From positions 72,001 through 136,000 of the forward strand of contig CAUYUJ010004291.1 of assembly GCA_963575745.1 (NCBI GenBank): a stretch of 64,000 nt of DNA, written 5' to 3'. The stretch is from Prorocentrum cordatum. Taxonomy: Eukaryota > Sar > Dinophyceae > Prorocentrales > Prorocentraceae. Positions 10,037 through 21,300 of the stretch are shown in pieces; position 1 is the stretch's first letter; each line of letters opens with the position of its first letter. The notes under the pieces are model-generated. The model searched no databases, was not told where the DNA came from, and saw only the letters and a program-made list of their open reading frames with translations. A program made the translations under genes and the position numbers.

Positions 10037-11122
10037 TCAGCAGGCCGGGAGACGCGTGATCCCTCCGCAACGCTGCGTGGGCATCACACTCAAAACACCT
10101 GTGCCACAACGAGCCGTCTGGGTGCCCACGCACTGCACGCGGGCCCGGGACCAACACACCCCCGACACCAGGGCCCTCAAGGCCCGCTGCTGGCGAGTGG
10201 TCCAGCTCCGCGAAGTCCCGTGGAGCGAAGGCCCCAGGCAGGTCCAAAAAATCGGAAACACCCAGACAAAGGAAAAAGCTTGGAGCGAAAGCCTATCGGA
10301 CTCGCGCCTCACTCCTTCCTCGACGAGCCTGCGCACCGCAGCAGGGCTCAACCTGACCACGTTCAACTCGGAGCCCCCGTCGGTCGTCGACGTCGTGGCC
10401 GAGGGGACATCCCAGCCAACGCCCCCAACCATCAGAATATAAACATCTGCTGGAGACGCTGCTGCAACCCAAGGCCGCCTGGACTCCGAGCACCTGACAC
10501 GGGCCAACTCCAGAGTCTTGCTGAGGACCTGGGGCCTGGGGCAACCTCCCCCGCACGCCGTGCCCCATTGGACAACGACCTGGCCCAGGGCAATAACCCA
10601 AGGATCCACGCGACGGCCGTCCCGACACGAATACATCCTGAGCCCAATGGAGGCCCCTCGAGGATATCTGCCGAGACACTTACAAGCGGCCACTCGCAGC
10701 TGGTGCAACTCCGTGGGCGGTGCACCCACCACGCATACTCCCCGCAGAGCGGAGGCTGCAGGGCCCCCTGGCTGGATCCACTTGACATCCGCACCCGCTT
10801 CACGCAAGTTGACCAAGCGCCTCGAAGTACGTGTAGCCTTCGTCCAACGTCCCCTGGTGATGCCAACTCGACGCAGCGTTCCAAGATTCGCATCGGTGCC
10901 GAGGTCCCGTGCCGTGTCGACTTTTCCTGAGGCTGGAAGTGGCCGCCGACTCTCAAGGGCACTCGTTAGCTCCACGCCGCTGGCCAAGTACTTGCACTTT
11001 GACATGTGCACAGGGAGCTCGAGCTCGCCGAAAAAAACAAAGAATATGCTCCACCGCCGCGGGCAGCTGGTCCGACACCGATTGGCGGGGGCCGCAGCGC
11101 TGCAACGCAACGTCGTCCACAA
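10037..11122 (-). pseudogene. LINE reverse transcriptase thumb and connection
   Basis: This frame takes over after the catalytic core. It starts inside the RT ('FFGELELPVHMSKCKYLASG', the region following motif C) and runs through about 300 residues of Arg/Ala-rich thumb and connection sequence. The overlap of about 170 bp with the preceding frame places the frameshift between 11,122 and 10,953. The last ~60 residues contain Cys/His pairs, but frame assignment there is uncertain. Confidence 0.65.
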
Positions 11123-12077
11123 CGTTACGCACCTGCACCTGGGGCCTGCCGTGGACCACCGAAAAGAGAGGACCGATCAGGAGAATATTCGCTAACGTCG
11201 TAGCTGCCGAGCACCCCGCTATGATGGCCCCCGTGGCCTGCAGGAAACCCGAGATCGCCCCATCATACACCAACGTCCTGAAACCAGAGTAGACTGTAAC
11301 CAGGCCCCTTAGAAACTTCAAGTTGAATCCGAATTGCCTGGCCGCCGCAAACAGATCAGCATGCCGCACATGCTCATAAAACCTCTCAAGGTCGAGCAGA
11401 CCTGTCGCACTGTCCGTGCCGATGGCCCAGCAGAACGCGCCTAGCATGTTGTGGGTCCACCCCGCCCTCTCGCGCGTCGTCGCGGGCCCGCTACCCCAGA
11501 CGAACTCCACGTTGTGGGCCCTCTCCCATTCCCTGCGCACGGGTTGCCTGAGCTTACTCCAGAGTTTAGTAAACATACACAGCAGCCCAATGGGCCGAGA
11601 ACATCCTTCTGGTTTCGGAATAAACACAATATTCGTCACCAGCTCAATCATCCAAGACGGGCGATCCTCAAAAGCCTGGATAATCCTCAAGACCCTGACT
11701 TTGTACTCTGGGGGCAACTGCAGGGTCAACTTAGGGTGGAACTGGTCCCAGCCGAGCCCCGCACCCCCCGAGTAAGACCTGCAGCAGTCCTGAATAGCCT
11801 CCAAGGATACCGGGGGAAGCTGGCTGTCGCCTATGCCCCACGACCCAGGGTCCACGGCTTCGCGCCCAGACGGCGCCCACATCGGCAGCCACTCGTCGAG
11901 GAGCTGGGCGATGGCATCATCCCCGTTCACGGGGAGGCCCGAGGGATCCAGGACGCTCGAGGGGGGGATGTGCCTCTTCCTGGCATAGGCATGCGCAGCC
12001 TTCCCCCCTTTCAACACAGCTTCCTTAGCCCAGGTCCTCCACTTGCGCCCACGCTCGCACGCATCCGCTCGATGCAA
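10953..12077 (-). pseudogene. LINE reverse transcriptase, fingers-palm
   Basis: A 374-residue frame with the RT motifs in order: 'GGAGLGWDQFHPK' (motif 1), 'NIVFIPKPEG' and 'CSRPIGLL' (motif 2), 'GLLDLERFYEHV' (motif A, first catalytic Asp), 'TGAIIAGCSAATTLANILL' (motif B) and 'VRNVVDDVALQ' (motif C, the catalytic Asp pair as VVDD in place of YxDD). It copies the element RNA at the nicked target. All three palm motifs survive, so this part is well preserved, but the frame ends soon after motif C and continues in another frame at 11,122, so the copy is broken. Confidence 0.9.
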
Positions 12078-12079
12078 AC

Positions 12080-12634
12080 AGGTAACGAAGCTGGCCAGCT
12101 ACGTCCACAACTCGTCGTCTGGCCGCGACCCGCCCTCGCTGATCTGACCGATCAAGGCGCGCAACTGCTGCTCGCACGGGCGCTCCACGCCCTCCTGCTG
12201 CTTCTGCGGGGCTGGGGGGCCCTCGGCATAGATGGTACATATCATGTCCAGCAGGGTGCTGGCCCAGCGCGAGGCGCCCCCCAGCCCCGACGTCCAAGAG
12301 CTCCAGCAGACAGCATCGAGCCCCTGAGGGCCAAGCTCTGAAAAGCCATCCAGCACGTAGTAGACGGGCTGAACCTCCGACGAGCCTCTCGATCCCAAAG
12401 GGTTTGCAAGGGCACCACCGACAACTGAAGACCCAGCCCGCGGCCCATGTACGAACCGCGCTGCTCATCGGGAACGTCGTGAAAGACCCCCAGCCAGGCC
12501 TCGGAATTGTTGAACCATTCCCGAACAGCTCCAGGAACATCAGCAGGGACCTCGTCGGCCCCAAAACTCCAGTCGACCAACCTCAGGGCCAAGTGCGGGC
12601 CCATGCACAGGGCCACGGGAACCTTCTTGAACGT
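12080..12634 (-). other. LINE linker between endonuclease and reverse transcriptase
   Basis: The frame 12,616-12,242 reads 'VPADVPGAVREWFNNSEAWL' and 'LGLQLSVVPLQTLWDREA', which looks coding. Elsewhere two frames are open in parallel and no conserved motif can be named. It connects the endonuclease to the RT in the same element. Confidence 0.5.
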
Positions 12635-13437
12635 CTACGGCTTCCTGAACGAGGCCGTCCCGAAGAGATCCTTGAAGACCGCTATTACTGGCACGTGCGG
12701 CGACGACGGGGCCGACTCAAGGGCCACGACCTTGTGGAGGCAATGCCTGAGGACCTTGGCGTCTACAAAGAAGTCGATCTCACACCCCGCCGTGACCCAC
12801 TTCTCCGTCCCGTCCTCATCCACCTCCTTGTGCCGCGTGACGCACGTGGGCACGCTCGGCTGGAAGATTGCACCTACGACCGTGTTGAGCCACCCCGACT
12901 CGGTCAACTCCGCCGGCGTGCAGTTCCAGTCGCCCTGGATCACCCACGGGGAACCATGGCCCAGGAGAAACACCGCCAGACCTTGGAGAAGCTTCCAGTT
13001 AGCAGGCCCCTTCGGGCCCTCCTTCACGCCCAGGTAGATCGACGCAACCAGAAGTCCCCCAGGGAACCCAGAGTTGATCTTGCGGACGACGACGCGGTGG
13101 CCGAACATCAGAAGGGGCTCGTCCAGAGCCACAAGGCAAGAAGGAACAAAAAACTGCACAGCAAGGGCGACGCCGCCTGAGCTCTCTGTAGGCCCAGAGC
13201 CCGTCGCAGCAGCGCGGGCTAGCTGGACTGCAGGACTGGTTGCTGCCCCAGCCGTAGGCCCGCTCCTCGGCCGTCAGCGCCTTCAGCCTGGCCTCCTGGA
13301 TCGAAAACACCTGAGGCGGCGGAAAATCCACGCCCGCGAGCTGCTTCGCCACCCCGTGGCCGTTGTCGACGTACCAGTCGTGGAGGCCCCCGAAGCTGCT
13401 CCACGCATTCGCGTTCAGCCCGAAAAAAACAAAACAA
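12635..13437 (-). pseudogene. LINE endonuclease (APE/EEP) domain
   Basis: Two frames together give an EEP endonuclease. The 5' part (about 13,437-13,220) has 'NANAWSSFGG' and 'VFSIQEARLKAL', where Q-E is the metal-binding glutamate motif. The 3' part (13,159-12,635) has 'IQGDWNCTP' (G-D-W-N, the catalytic D-x-N block) and, near its end, 'SPHVPVIAV', equivalent to the S-D-H-x-P motif, with Asp replaced by Pro. The domain nicks target DNA to prime reverse transcription. The frame change near 13.2 kb and the altered S-D-H motif suggest an inactive copy. Confidence 0.8.
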
Positions 13438-14262
13438 ATTCCATTTTGCTTCGGGCTCTCCTCAGCAAGCTGGACTCGGACTCCAGCAACTCGTCGAGCT
13501 GCTCGCCGAAGACCGTGTTTTTCTACACCGCTACGGGCGCAACGTGGGGACAAGAGAGCATCATCATGGTCGCCGACCTGAACTGCAGCGTCGCCCTCGG
13601 GCTGGTCCACCTCTGGCGGGGCCGCGGTGTCGGGCTGGGCGCGAACCACGCCAGCCGCTTCGCGGGCCGCCTCGCCCTGGCCCAAGCCGGAGCCACTGGC
13701 CGAAGCCGCTGCCGACCAGTTCGCATGAAGCGGCGCGCCCGCCGCCGCCGCCGAGGGGCACCTGGGAGGGGAAACTCTCCTCGCAGCACCTGCCATCAAC
13801 CCAACATCGGGCCCCCCGAGCGCTGCCACCTCGAAGCCCAGGTTCGGCCACTCCAGGTCGACAGCGTTGGACTCCCAGAACCTGACCAGCCCACCTGCCG
13901 AGCTCGCGCCTGCCGATCCTGAGGAACAGGGAGCCGCCCCAGTCGAAGAACATATGGCGCCCTCTGCCCGACCCCCCGCGCGGGCTGCCCTGGGGTCGCG
14001 GACCCCAGCCGCGCAGGGGGCGGGTGAGTCTGGCGGCCGAGAAGGAGTGGCCGAACTCCCTGCCGACGCCCCTGAACGACTCGCACATGCGCCATCGCCC
14101 TCCTCGTTGGCCTCACTTCCTCGCGGCACACGTCCCGACATGGGCTGGCGCAGGGGTTCGGCCGAGGGGCGGCTGCATCTCGCGGGCCCTGGCTGCCGTC
14201 CTCCACGACGCCGACTCGCTGGAGGTCGGGCGGGCAGGCTGCCCAGCAGCGGCCACTCCTCG

Positions 14263-15336
14263 TCAAAGGCGCTGGCGCTTGGCTGTGTGCTTCGCCAGGT
14301 ACTCCGCGATGGCGGCCTCGGGGTTCTCTGCTTCCATGGCCCTCTTGAGCCCAGCGTGAAACTCCGAGCCCTCGAAGTCGGCTGGCGTGGGCGGCCATGG
14401 GGCCTGAGCCTGGCCACTGCCGTCTGCGCCACCAGCAGGGGCCCCGGCAGCGCCAGCAGCGGCGCCGCCGCCTGGGTCCCTGCCACCCTCGGCGGCCTTG
14501 CGCTCCGCCGCCTCCTTGGCTGCTCGCTGCAACCGCTTGAGGGTCTCGAGCGCCTTCTTCCCTTCCTCGTCCTCGACCGCCGCGGGGTCCAAGCCAGCCA
14601 TGCCGACAGCCACGGGGTCGTCCACATCCTTGAAGTTGACTTTGTGCAGCATCTTCGCGTGGTGCTCGAGGTCCTTCTTCGCCTCGGCCAGCAACTCCGT
14701 GGCTTCGGCGATCCCCTTGAGGAGCTCCTGCTTCTGGATCTCGTACTGCTGGAGCCGCTCCTCGAGCTTCTCGACCTTCCGCGTGGCTTTCTCGACACGG
14801 TGCTGAGCGGCCAACGCGGATGGCGGCTTTGCCTCGATCTCCTGGACCTTGGCCTCCTCGACCTTGGCGATGAGCTCGGAGTCGATGCCATGGCTCTTGA
14901 GGAAGCCGACACCCTGAGCGTAGGAGGGGCCTTCGCCGCCCGCCGCGGGCGAGGGCCGCGGGCCTCCTCCTGCCCCGCCGCCGCTGGCTCCACCTCCTTT
15001 AGTGAGTGCCGCCAGCTGCTGCTCGAGATCCTTGATCTCCTTGGCGAGCCGCGTTGGGTCGCCGCCGCGGGGGCCGCTGCCGCTGCGCCCATGCCGCGGT
15101 CGCCCTGCCTTGGCTGCTGCTGCACGGGCATCCTGCTGGACCCGCACCAGCGCTGCCCCTCCGCAGCCGCGGCACTTGAGCCTGCTGGCCCAGTTGCCGC
15201 TCTCGCCGCACTTGCCGCAATCCCAGACAGGGAATTTGGGGCCTGGCAAGACCTCTCCATCTGCACCCATGGGCTGGGCGCGCACACGGTGGGTTTGGCT
15301 CGCGCCCACGAGCCGCTTCGAAGTACGCGGGCACAA
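14263..15336 (-). CDS. LINE ORF1-like RanBP2 zinc-finger/coiled-coil protein
   Basis: This 357-residue open frame is intact. Residues 38-58 form a RanBP2-type zinc finger: W38-D-C40-x2-C43, N48-W49, C55-x2-C58. This fold usually binds single-stranded RNA. A Gly/Ala/Pro-rich linker follows (about 100-150), then a charged helical stretch with coiled-coil character (about 165-260, rich in K, E, L, Q), a second low-complexity Ala/Gly segment (about 310-330) and a basic end. By position, immediately 5' of the endonuclease, it should act as the RNA-binding chaperone of the retrotransposition complex. That role is inferred from location and domains. The start at 15,336 may be an alternative codon, so the true N-terminus could differ. 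Confidence 0.7.
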   Translation of the reverse strand: MCPRTSKRLVGASQTHRVRAQPMGADGEVLPGPKFPVWDCGKCGESGNWASRLKCRGCGGAALVRVQQDARAAAAKAGRPRHGRSGSGPRGGDPTRLAKEIKDLEQQLAALTKGGGASGGGAGGGPRPSPAAGGEGPSYAQGVGFLKSHGIDSELIAKVEEAKVQEIEAKPPSALAAQHRVEKATRKVEKLEERLQQYEIQKQELLKGIAEATELLAEAKKDLEHHAKMLHKVNFKDVDDPVAVGMAGLDPAAVEDEEGKKALETLKRLQRAAKEAAERKAAEGGRDPGGGAAAGAAGAPAGGADGSGQAQAPWPPTPADFEGSEFHAGLKRAMEAENPEAAIAEYLAKHTAKRQRL

Positions 15337-15370
15337 GCTCGAGCTTCACACACAATCAGCTCGAGCCGAA

Positions 15371-15843
15371 ACGGCTGAGGCGGAGGAGGAGGAGGTGGAG
15401 GAGGAGGAGGAGGTGGAGGAGGAGGAGGGGGGGAGGAGGATGAGGAGGCGGAGGAGGAGGAGGAGGAGGAGGAGGACGGGGGGGCCGAGCTCTGCGCCTC
15501 CCCACTGCCTCCGGCGCGCCCCCTCCCACATGCCTCTGCCTCCCCGTCTTCCCAGAAGAAGCAGCAGCCCTGAGATCCGACGTGTGGAGAAAAGTGAAGC
15601 ATCGTGGAAGCACGGCCTGATCCCAGGGGGGCGGGGTGCACGGTTTCCCCGGGGCCGCAGGCAACGCGAGGAGGAGGAGGAGGAGGTGGAGGAGGTGGAG
15701 GAGGAGGAGGAGGAGGAGGAGGAGGAGGTGGTAGATAGAGCGGCATTGGGGGGCAAGGCAGTGCGTTCGGCCGCAAGTGCGGGCCCCCGCCGTCGCCGCT
15801 CAGAGCGGCACCTTCATTGTGATCGCGGCGCCACACGCGCCAA
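15371..15843. repeat. Two (GGA)n tracts between the LINE and the unknown gene
   Basis: GGA/GGT tracts lie at 15,376-15,480 and 15,662-15,732, separated by about 180 bp of unique GC-rich sequence. The second tract is preceded by GGGGCCGCAGGCAACGCGAG, almost identical to the left flank of the GGA element at 18,450. The long Ser/Pro/Glu frames are not genes. Confidence 0.85.
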
Positions 15844-16990
15844 TTACCTGCCGAACGAGGCGTAGTCGAATCGGCCATCCATATTCACGTACTCATAGTC
15901 GTAGCCCTGCCCTCCACGCAGCCAGCTATTCCTCCATGCCACCCGTAGGTGGTTGGTCCGTTTTCGCCGTGGCTCCCACTTGGATCGGCGCGCTGTGGTT
16001 GCTGTCCTTAGTGTTGCGCTGCTTCTTCTGCTCCTCTGACGGAACCTCCTCGGCCTCGGCGACGGTCCTGGGCCCCTGCACGGGATACAGTGTGATCTTC
16101 GCGTGGTAGTTGTCATCGCACTTGCTGATCTTCAGGTGCTGCACTTTGTAGAGATCATTCGTCACACGGAACTGGTCCACTAACTTCCCGAGCTCGGCGA
16201 GACTGCTCTTAGTGTTGGCGCCCACGTCCGCGGGGCACGGGGACGAAGCGAACGAGTGTCCCTTGCCCTCCTCCTTGCGCTTGTCCGCGTAGAACTTCCT
16301 GCGGGCATGGAGCACCTTGACCACCTCGGACTGAGCCGACATCGGATACGCGCTGTAGACGGCGACCCAGGCGATCTGCTGAGTGCTGGCCAGCACTTGC
16401 TTGATCATCACCGTGAGCGACCTCTTCAGCGTGAGGTCGCCCTTGGGCTGGTAGGCTTCTCCGCCTCGTTGTAGGCGTCGTGTGGGGAATACGCGACGCC
16501 GATGAGGCCAGCAGCCGCGAGCATGAGGAGGTGGAAGAAGCCACGGCTTGGACTTGAAGCCGACGCGGCACGCGTGGTTGAGGACTGGCTCGAAGCTCTC
16601 CTGCGCGAGGGGTGCCTCAGCGAGCTCGTCATCGTAGCCCGCGCCTGTCAGCTTCGGCTTCTGCTTGGTGAAGTAGGTGGGCTGGAAAGTTATCTGGAAG
16701 ACCTCGGCGGGCAGTATCCGGTCTGGCACGGGTTCGCACTCCATGAAGTACTTGAGCCGCTTGGTGACGCCGTAGATAGCTCGCTTGGTGCCGTCCTTGG
16801 CGTCCTCAGGTTCCTGGCGAACTTGTAGGTTGTGCTCTGTGGTGAACTCGTGGAAGGTCTCTTTCGAGATGCGCTGCCCCTCCTCGAGGTCGAGCTGGCG
16901 AGCACTAAACCCTCCGTGCTGGCCGTCTGCTGCAAAGTGAACTACCCTCTCCTGCACACCCCAGCTCAGGAATATCGTCCAGAAGATCGC
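15844..16990 (-). CDS. Unidentified protein segment, possibly frameshifted
   Basis: I do not recognise this gene. The minus-strand frame has ordinary, non-repetitive protein character over about 340 residues: 'ARQLDLEEGQRISKETFHEF', 'RLKYFMECEPVPDRILPAEV', 'TLKRSLTVMIKQVLASTQQI', 'KVLHARRKFYADKRKEE', 'LYKVQHLKISKCDDNYHAKI'. Between about 16,552 and 16,465 the main frame becomes odd (Arg/Pro-rich), while another frame reads 'FFHLLMLAAAGLIGVAY' and 'SPHDAYNEAE', which looks like a membrane or buried helix. Two compensating one-base shifts would join them. A further frame at 15,910-15,846 reads 'GYDYEYVNMDGRFDYASFGR' before a stop and could be the real C-terminus. The region lies between two halves of a GGA element. 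Host gene fragment or mobile cargo cannot be told apart. Confidence 0.45.
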
Positions 16991-17099
16991 GAGCGAAGGA
17001 AATATGGATGGCCAGCCGCGCTGGCATGACATGAAGGGTGCCCTGGGGGCGGAAGCTGCTCTGCGTGGGGTGCCTGCTGGGCCGCGAAGAAAGGGGCTA

Positions 17100-17235
17100 G
17101 AGCAGGAGACGGCGGCTGAGGAGGAGGTGGACGAGGAGGAGGAAGAGAGAAGGAGGAGGAGGAAGAGGAGGAGGAGGTGGAGGAGGTGGAGGAGGGGTCG
17201 CCGAAGCCCTTCGGAGAAACCCTCCAGGGCGGGGG
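17100..17235. repeat. (GGA)n tract with right flank of the GGA element
   Basis: The GGA/GGT tract ends in GGTCGCCGAAGCCCTTCGGA, the same flank that follows the GGA tract at 18,588. Confidence 0.85.
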
Positions 17236-18225
17236 AGGGCGAGGCAGTGGGCGAGAGTCGAAGGCAGGCGGGCGCAGCGAAAGTCGCAGCGGGGGGGGGG
17301 GCGGGCCGAGGCGAGGGCGTCCTGAGGCTTCCTGTGGAGTCCATGGGATCCCCAAGGATCCTCAAGGTTTGTCCAGAGGATTGCGGAGGAGGCCCCCTAG
17401 ATTCGTGAGGATTCCCGAGGATCCCCCAGGATCCCGCAGGATTCTTCAGGATTCGTAGGGTTTCAGCCTGCTCCTGACGGTTCCTGAGGGTGCCTGAGGG
17501 TGCCTGAGGTTTCTTTTGGAGCCCACTGCAGGGGAGGGGGGAGGCAGACCAGGTCGAGGCAAATCCAGCCGTGGCGGCGAGGGACGGCACTGGACAGACG
17601 CTACCATGGGTCAGCGGTTCGTGGGTCTGGCGCGTGGGGGCCGGGCCCACAGATCGGGGGAGGCGAAACATGGCGCCATCGCCGCCTGATTCCCTGATTC
17701 GGCGACGGAGCTCGCTGGCACAACATGGCAATGGGACCCGTCGCTAATCCACGCGCCCTTCTCCACGCGCCATACTTGCGCTTGCTCGACGGTGGCGGCA
17801 TCGGCATCTCTCCCGCCTCCGACAACCAGAACGTTCGGAACCAACAAATAGAAAGCTCTGCGCAGACCCAACCGTCCGGAGGTCGCCCTCCTGGGCGCGC
17901 AGAGCGCGCCAGGGACGGTGTCAGAGACGCCGCCAGGGGGGCCCAGCGCCGAGCCAACGAGTCCGCGCTGACCTGCGAGAAGCGACGCTTGCGTTCTCTT
18001 TGTCCTAGACAAAGGGACACTGCACAAACATAGTGTCTCTGAGGTCCTCGCAGATTTCTTGATCGACGCTGGACCCCCCCCCATGGCACGCGGAGCGTGC
18101 CAGGGGCGGCGCCGGCAGCGCCGCCGGGGAGGCCCAGTGCCGATCCCCCAAAAACCGCGCGGAGCCCGGAGACATGATGTCGATGCTGTGCCTTCTTCGT
18201 TGACTGCCCAACGAAAACAGCTCAC
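17236..18225. other. Non-coding, with two hairpin-family copies
   Basis: I see no gene. At 17,395-17,515 there is a degenerate tract of 'AGGATTC' and 'GAGGGTGCCT' words. At about 17,830-18,000 and 18,040-18,145 lie two diverged copies of the GC-rich hairpin family (see 44,235), with GGCGCGCAGAGCGCGCCAGG and GGCGCTGG/CCAGCGCC words. The missing last exon of the PLBD gene was sought here without success. Confidence 0.6.
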
Positions 18226-18388
18226 TGCCTCCAGCTTCTTCAGCAGGCAGCGGTTGACGATCTTCGCGTCGATGCCGCCGTTGGGCACGCCGCCGACGGG
18301 GAGGAGGTCGAAGCGGGCGGAGATGTCGTGGCCCGCGGAGCTCGGCTGCGCGCCCGTGAGCGGGTACCTGTTGCGCCGCATCAGCAGC
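18226..18388 (-). CDS. PLBD: PLBD exon i
   Basis: Encodes 'LLMRRNRYPLTGAQP', 'ISARFDLLPVGGVPNGGIDA' and 'KIVNRCLLKKLEA', matching the family's 'M.YIMRYN.Y..DP' and 'GG.D.K' regions. Acceptor CTCGCAG|GCTG; donor GCA|GTGAGC. The expected final exon, with the C-terminal 'GP.....F.W' block, was not found downstream. Confidence 0.92.
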
Positions 18389-21300
18389 CTGCGAGGGCCC
18401 CCACAGACACGAGGGGCAGCGACAGGGGGGGGGGCTGGACGGCCTCCCCTGGGGCCGCAGGCGACCCGAGGAGGAGGAGGAGGAGGAGGAGGAGGAGGAG
18501 GAGGAGGAGGTGGAGGAGGAGGAGGAGGAGGTGGAGGAGGAGGTGGAGGAGGAGGCGGAGGAGGAGGTGGAGCAGGTGGAGGACGGGTCGCCGAAGCCCT
18601 TCGGAGGCACCCTCCGGGGACTGGCTCCCCGGGGGGGGAGGGACATCGACCTGGCATCGGCAAGGCAAGGCATCGCCCATGGATCGGCGACGGGACCCCG
18701 CTGGCGAACCTGCACGCGCCTGGGCAGCGTGGGCCAGCGGGCCCCCCCCCCCCTCGGCGATCACTTTACCAGCCTCGAACGTATCCCTATCCCCAAGACT
18801 GACACGCCAAAAGGCGATGAGAATCTCAGGGATTCGCCCTCAAAAAATAAGGGAATCCCTAAGATTGGCATCGTGATGAGGAGGTGCCCAGCATAGGGAT
18901 AGGGATATGTTCCAGGCTGGTAATCACTGGGCGATTGCGGTCGATGCATCCCCCACCGAGTTGGGTGCCCGAGTTGTCTGGGGCAACTCGGGCCCGGGGC
19001 AACTCGGGCTCCCATTCCCGAAAGACGAGCCCGAGTTGGCCCTGACCCGATTTGCCCCTGATGATTCAGGGCTCGGGACGCCCGAATTATCCGGAGTAGC
19101 TCGGGCCCGGGGTAATTCGGGCTCCCATTCCGCGAACAACGAACCCGAGTTGGCCCTGACCCGATTTACCCCTGATGATTCGGGGCTCTGGCTGAGCCTG
19201 GCCCTCACCTAGCGTTGCACCTGGTACAGAGACGCACTCGCACCGCCTCCCCCCGTCCGCATACATGAGAGAAAACCAGGCACGAGCATCCCCTTGCCTC
19301 CCTTCCCCTGCTGGGCATCGCATCGTTCTTCGTCGTCCTTCTCGGCAGACCGTGCAGACTGTGCAGCCCAGAGTACTCTTGCCCAATTGCACTTTGGGGG
19401 CGATGTCTGCGCGGGGCTGCGATTTTGAATGAGGATCCGTGCGCTTCAGACTTCGGGGCCTGTTTAAAAAGGACGCTTTTCGCCCACGCCTTCCTCACGG
19501 TGCTCCCCCGCGCGTGCTGCAATGCCGCTCTGTGCTGACAGGTCGTGCGCTCCCTGGACCTCCCACGCAGTGACAGAACACGATTGAAATGTTGCTCGTC
19601 GCTGTCAGTCGTCGGGGGCCCTCGCCGGGCCCCGAGACTGTGGCAAAAGCGACTCGAGCTGGCCCCGGGAGATCGGGTCGGGCCTTCCGGGGACCCCGCA
19701 GTGCAAAAATCAAGACATCGGATGTCTGGTTCCATCGCCCACGCATTTCCCAAACATACAGTCAAAAACCCTAATAGGGACGCGCGGAAAGGACGCAAGA
19801 CCCTTGGAAGCCGAAGTTGCGATTTTTGGGGCGGCGGACGACGAAAACCTCAAGGACGCAAGAGCAAGGAAGAGCAATGACGCAAGGGTACCCTGAGCAA
19901 TGTCGCGCGTCCTTAGTAGGGCTTCTGACTGTACTCTCGATGATCCTCAGACCGTGTGTGCGCAGCAACGTGTGCTTGTCCACCGAGGCCCTTCCGTGCG
20001 ACACAGGCGGTCAGTGAGGGCCGACACAGGCTGGGTGCCGTCGGCGGCGCTGAACGGGAGAAACGCTGGGCTAACACGCGTCCTGAGGATCGCCCCTCCC
20101 TCTCGCCCCATGCCTCCCCAGAGACCTCCGGCGCAACCATCGGTCAACATCGTGGACCCCCAGAGGTCTGGACCACTTCCCCGGGGGCGGCACCTCCCCT
20201 GGGCCGTTTCAGAGGCAGTCCCCCAGAGGCATGGTTGGGGCGCCACTCGGAGGCGGGGAGGGAGGTTTGGGTCCCTCCCTCCCCGCCTCCCTTCTGCCTC
20301 GGTGAGGAGCAGCGGAAGGAGGGTCCCAGCTCAGGGGGATGGAACATCGAGCTGGCACTTGTTAGTTCCGCTTCGCTCACTCCGCCAACCCGTACAACGT
20401 CATAGCTGCTGCGTGCCCTGGGAAAGTGTTGCGGTCCCAGTGGCGACCTGTGCCTGGGCGGCCAGGGCGCATCCCCAAGAAGTTCGACTCTACAAGAACG
20501 GGCCCACCTCGCAGTAAATCGCCGACAGGCCAGCAATACGCCCCCGATGTTGGGCGTGGCTTGATGGGGGGGTTATAGATGGGGGGGGTCGGAAACGGTC
20601 CCCTTTCCTGCCCTTTTCGGGCCCCTCCGGAGCCCCAGGGGGCTCGTTTGGGTACCGTTTCGGTACCTTTTTCGGACCACCCTCGCCCCCCCCCCCCTTT
20701 ACGACCCCCCCATTACGCGAAGGCCCAACGATGGCGAACCCGGGCGCTCCCGGGTGGGGTGGACTATCGGGCCCCCATCGGCGGGGAAGGGTGATGACTG
20801 GGGGTCCGCGCGTCCCCCCCTGCGCCGATCCGCCCTCATGTCGCCCCCTGGCTTCCGGGACCACCCCTCGGGCCTCCGGCGGTCGTTCGGGGCGATCCAT
20901 GGCAGCCCCCCAGAAAGCTCTCGGCGAGGAGCAGCTGCCGCAAAAACCTCAGGCGTCCGAAATAGGGGGCCACATGCGGACCCTACCCCTGCCCCCCACG
21001 ATTTTTGAAGGAGGGGTGGGGTTCACTTCGTTCGAGAGCTCCCGAGCGAAGTGAACCCCACCCTCCCCCTCAAAAACTGTGGGGGGTAGGGGTAGGGTTC
21101 GCATGTGGCCCCCAACGAAAGCGTTGCCCCCAACCCGACGACGGCTCCCTTCCGCTTAGGCTCCCCCAGCCTCATGTCGTAGAGAGCCTCCACCTCTGGC
21201 GCCGCGGCCCGGAAGATGTGGGCGCGCGGGTTGTGGCCCCAGCTGTACAGGGCTCCGTGCGACAACTCCGCGGAGGTGAATCCCGTGATCTCCCGCGTCT

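Larger units (their letters stand above)
8401..15370 (-). mobile_element. LINE-type non-LTR retrotransposon, nearly full length, broken
   Basis: Reading the minus strand from 15.37 kb downward gives, in order: a RanBP2-type zinc finger/coiled-coil ORF1-like protein, an APE-type endonuclease, a reverse transcriptase, an RNase H domain, a Cys-containing C-terminus and a (TCC)n tail. The order EN-RT-RNase H is that of I/Jockey-like LINEs. The copy is inactive: the pol region changes frame several times (near 13.2, 12.6, 12.08 and 11.1 kb and in the C-terminus) and has one in-frame TAG inside RNase H. The length of about 7 kb fits a full element. Exact 5' end and target-site duplication were not found; (GGA)n tracts touch both ends. 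Confidence 0.85.
18389..21170 (-). other. PLBD intron h-i and its contents
   Basis: It holds a GGA element (18,425-18,620), a family G element (18,620-18,785), a CAACTCGGGCC tandem repeat (18,955-19,205), a family 3 MITE (19,757-19,933) and a perfect-arm hairpin (20,965-21,113). The stretches 19,205-19,755 and 19,935-20,960 show no recognisable feature. Confidence 0.75.

Noticed and set aside
12999-15878. 959-residue minus-strand ORF
   Set aside because: It is a composite: Pro/Ser translation of a GGA tract, an off-frame reading of LINE ORF1, and only at its 3' end the true endonuclease start.
20144-20536. Minus-strand ORF considered as the C-terminal PLBD exon
   Set aside because: It lies upstream of exon i in gene order and lacks the expected C-terminal motifs.
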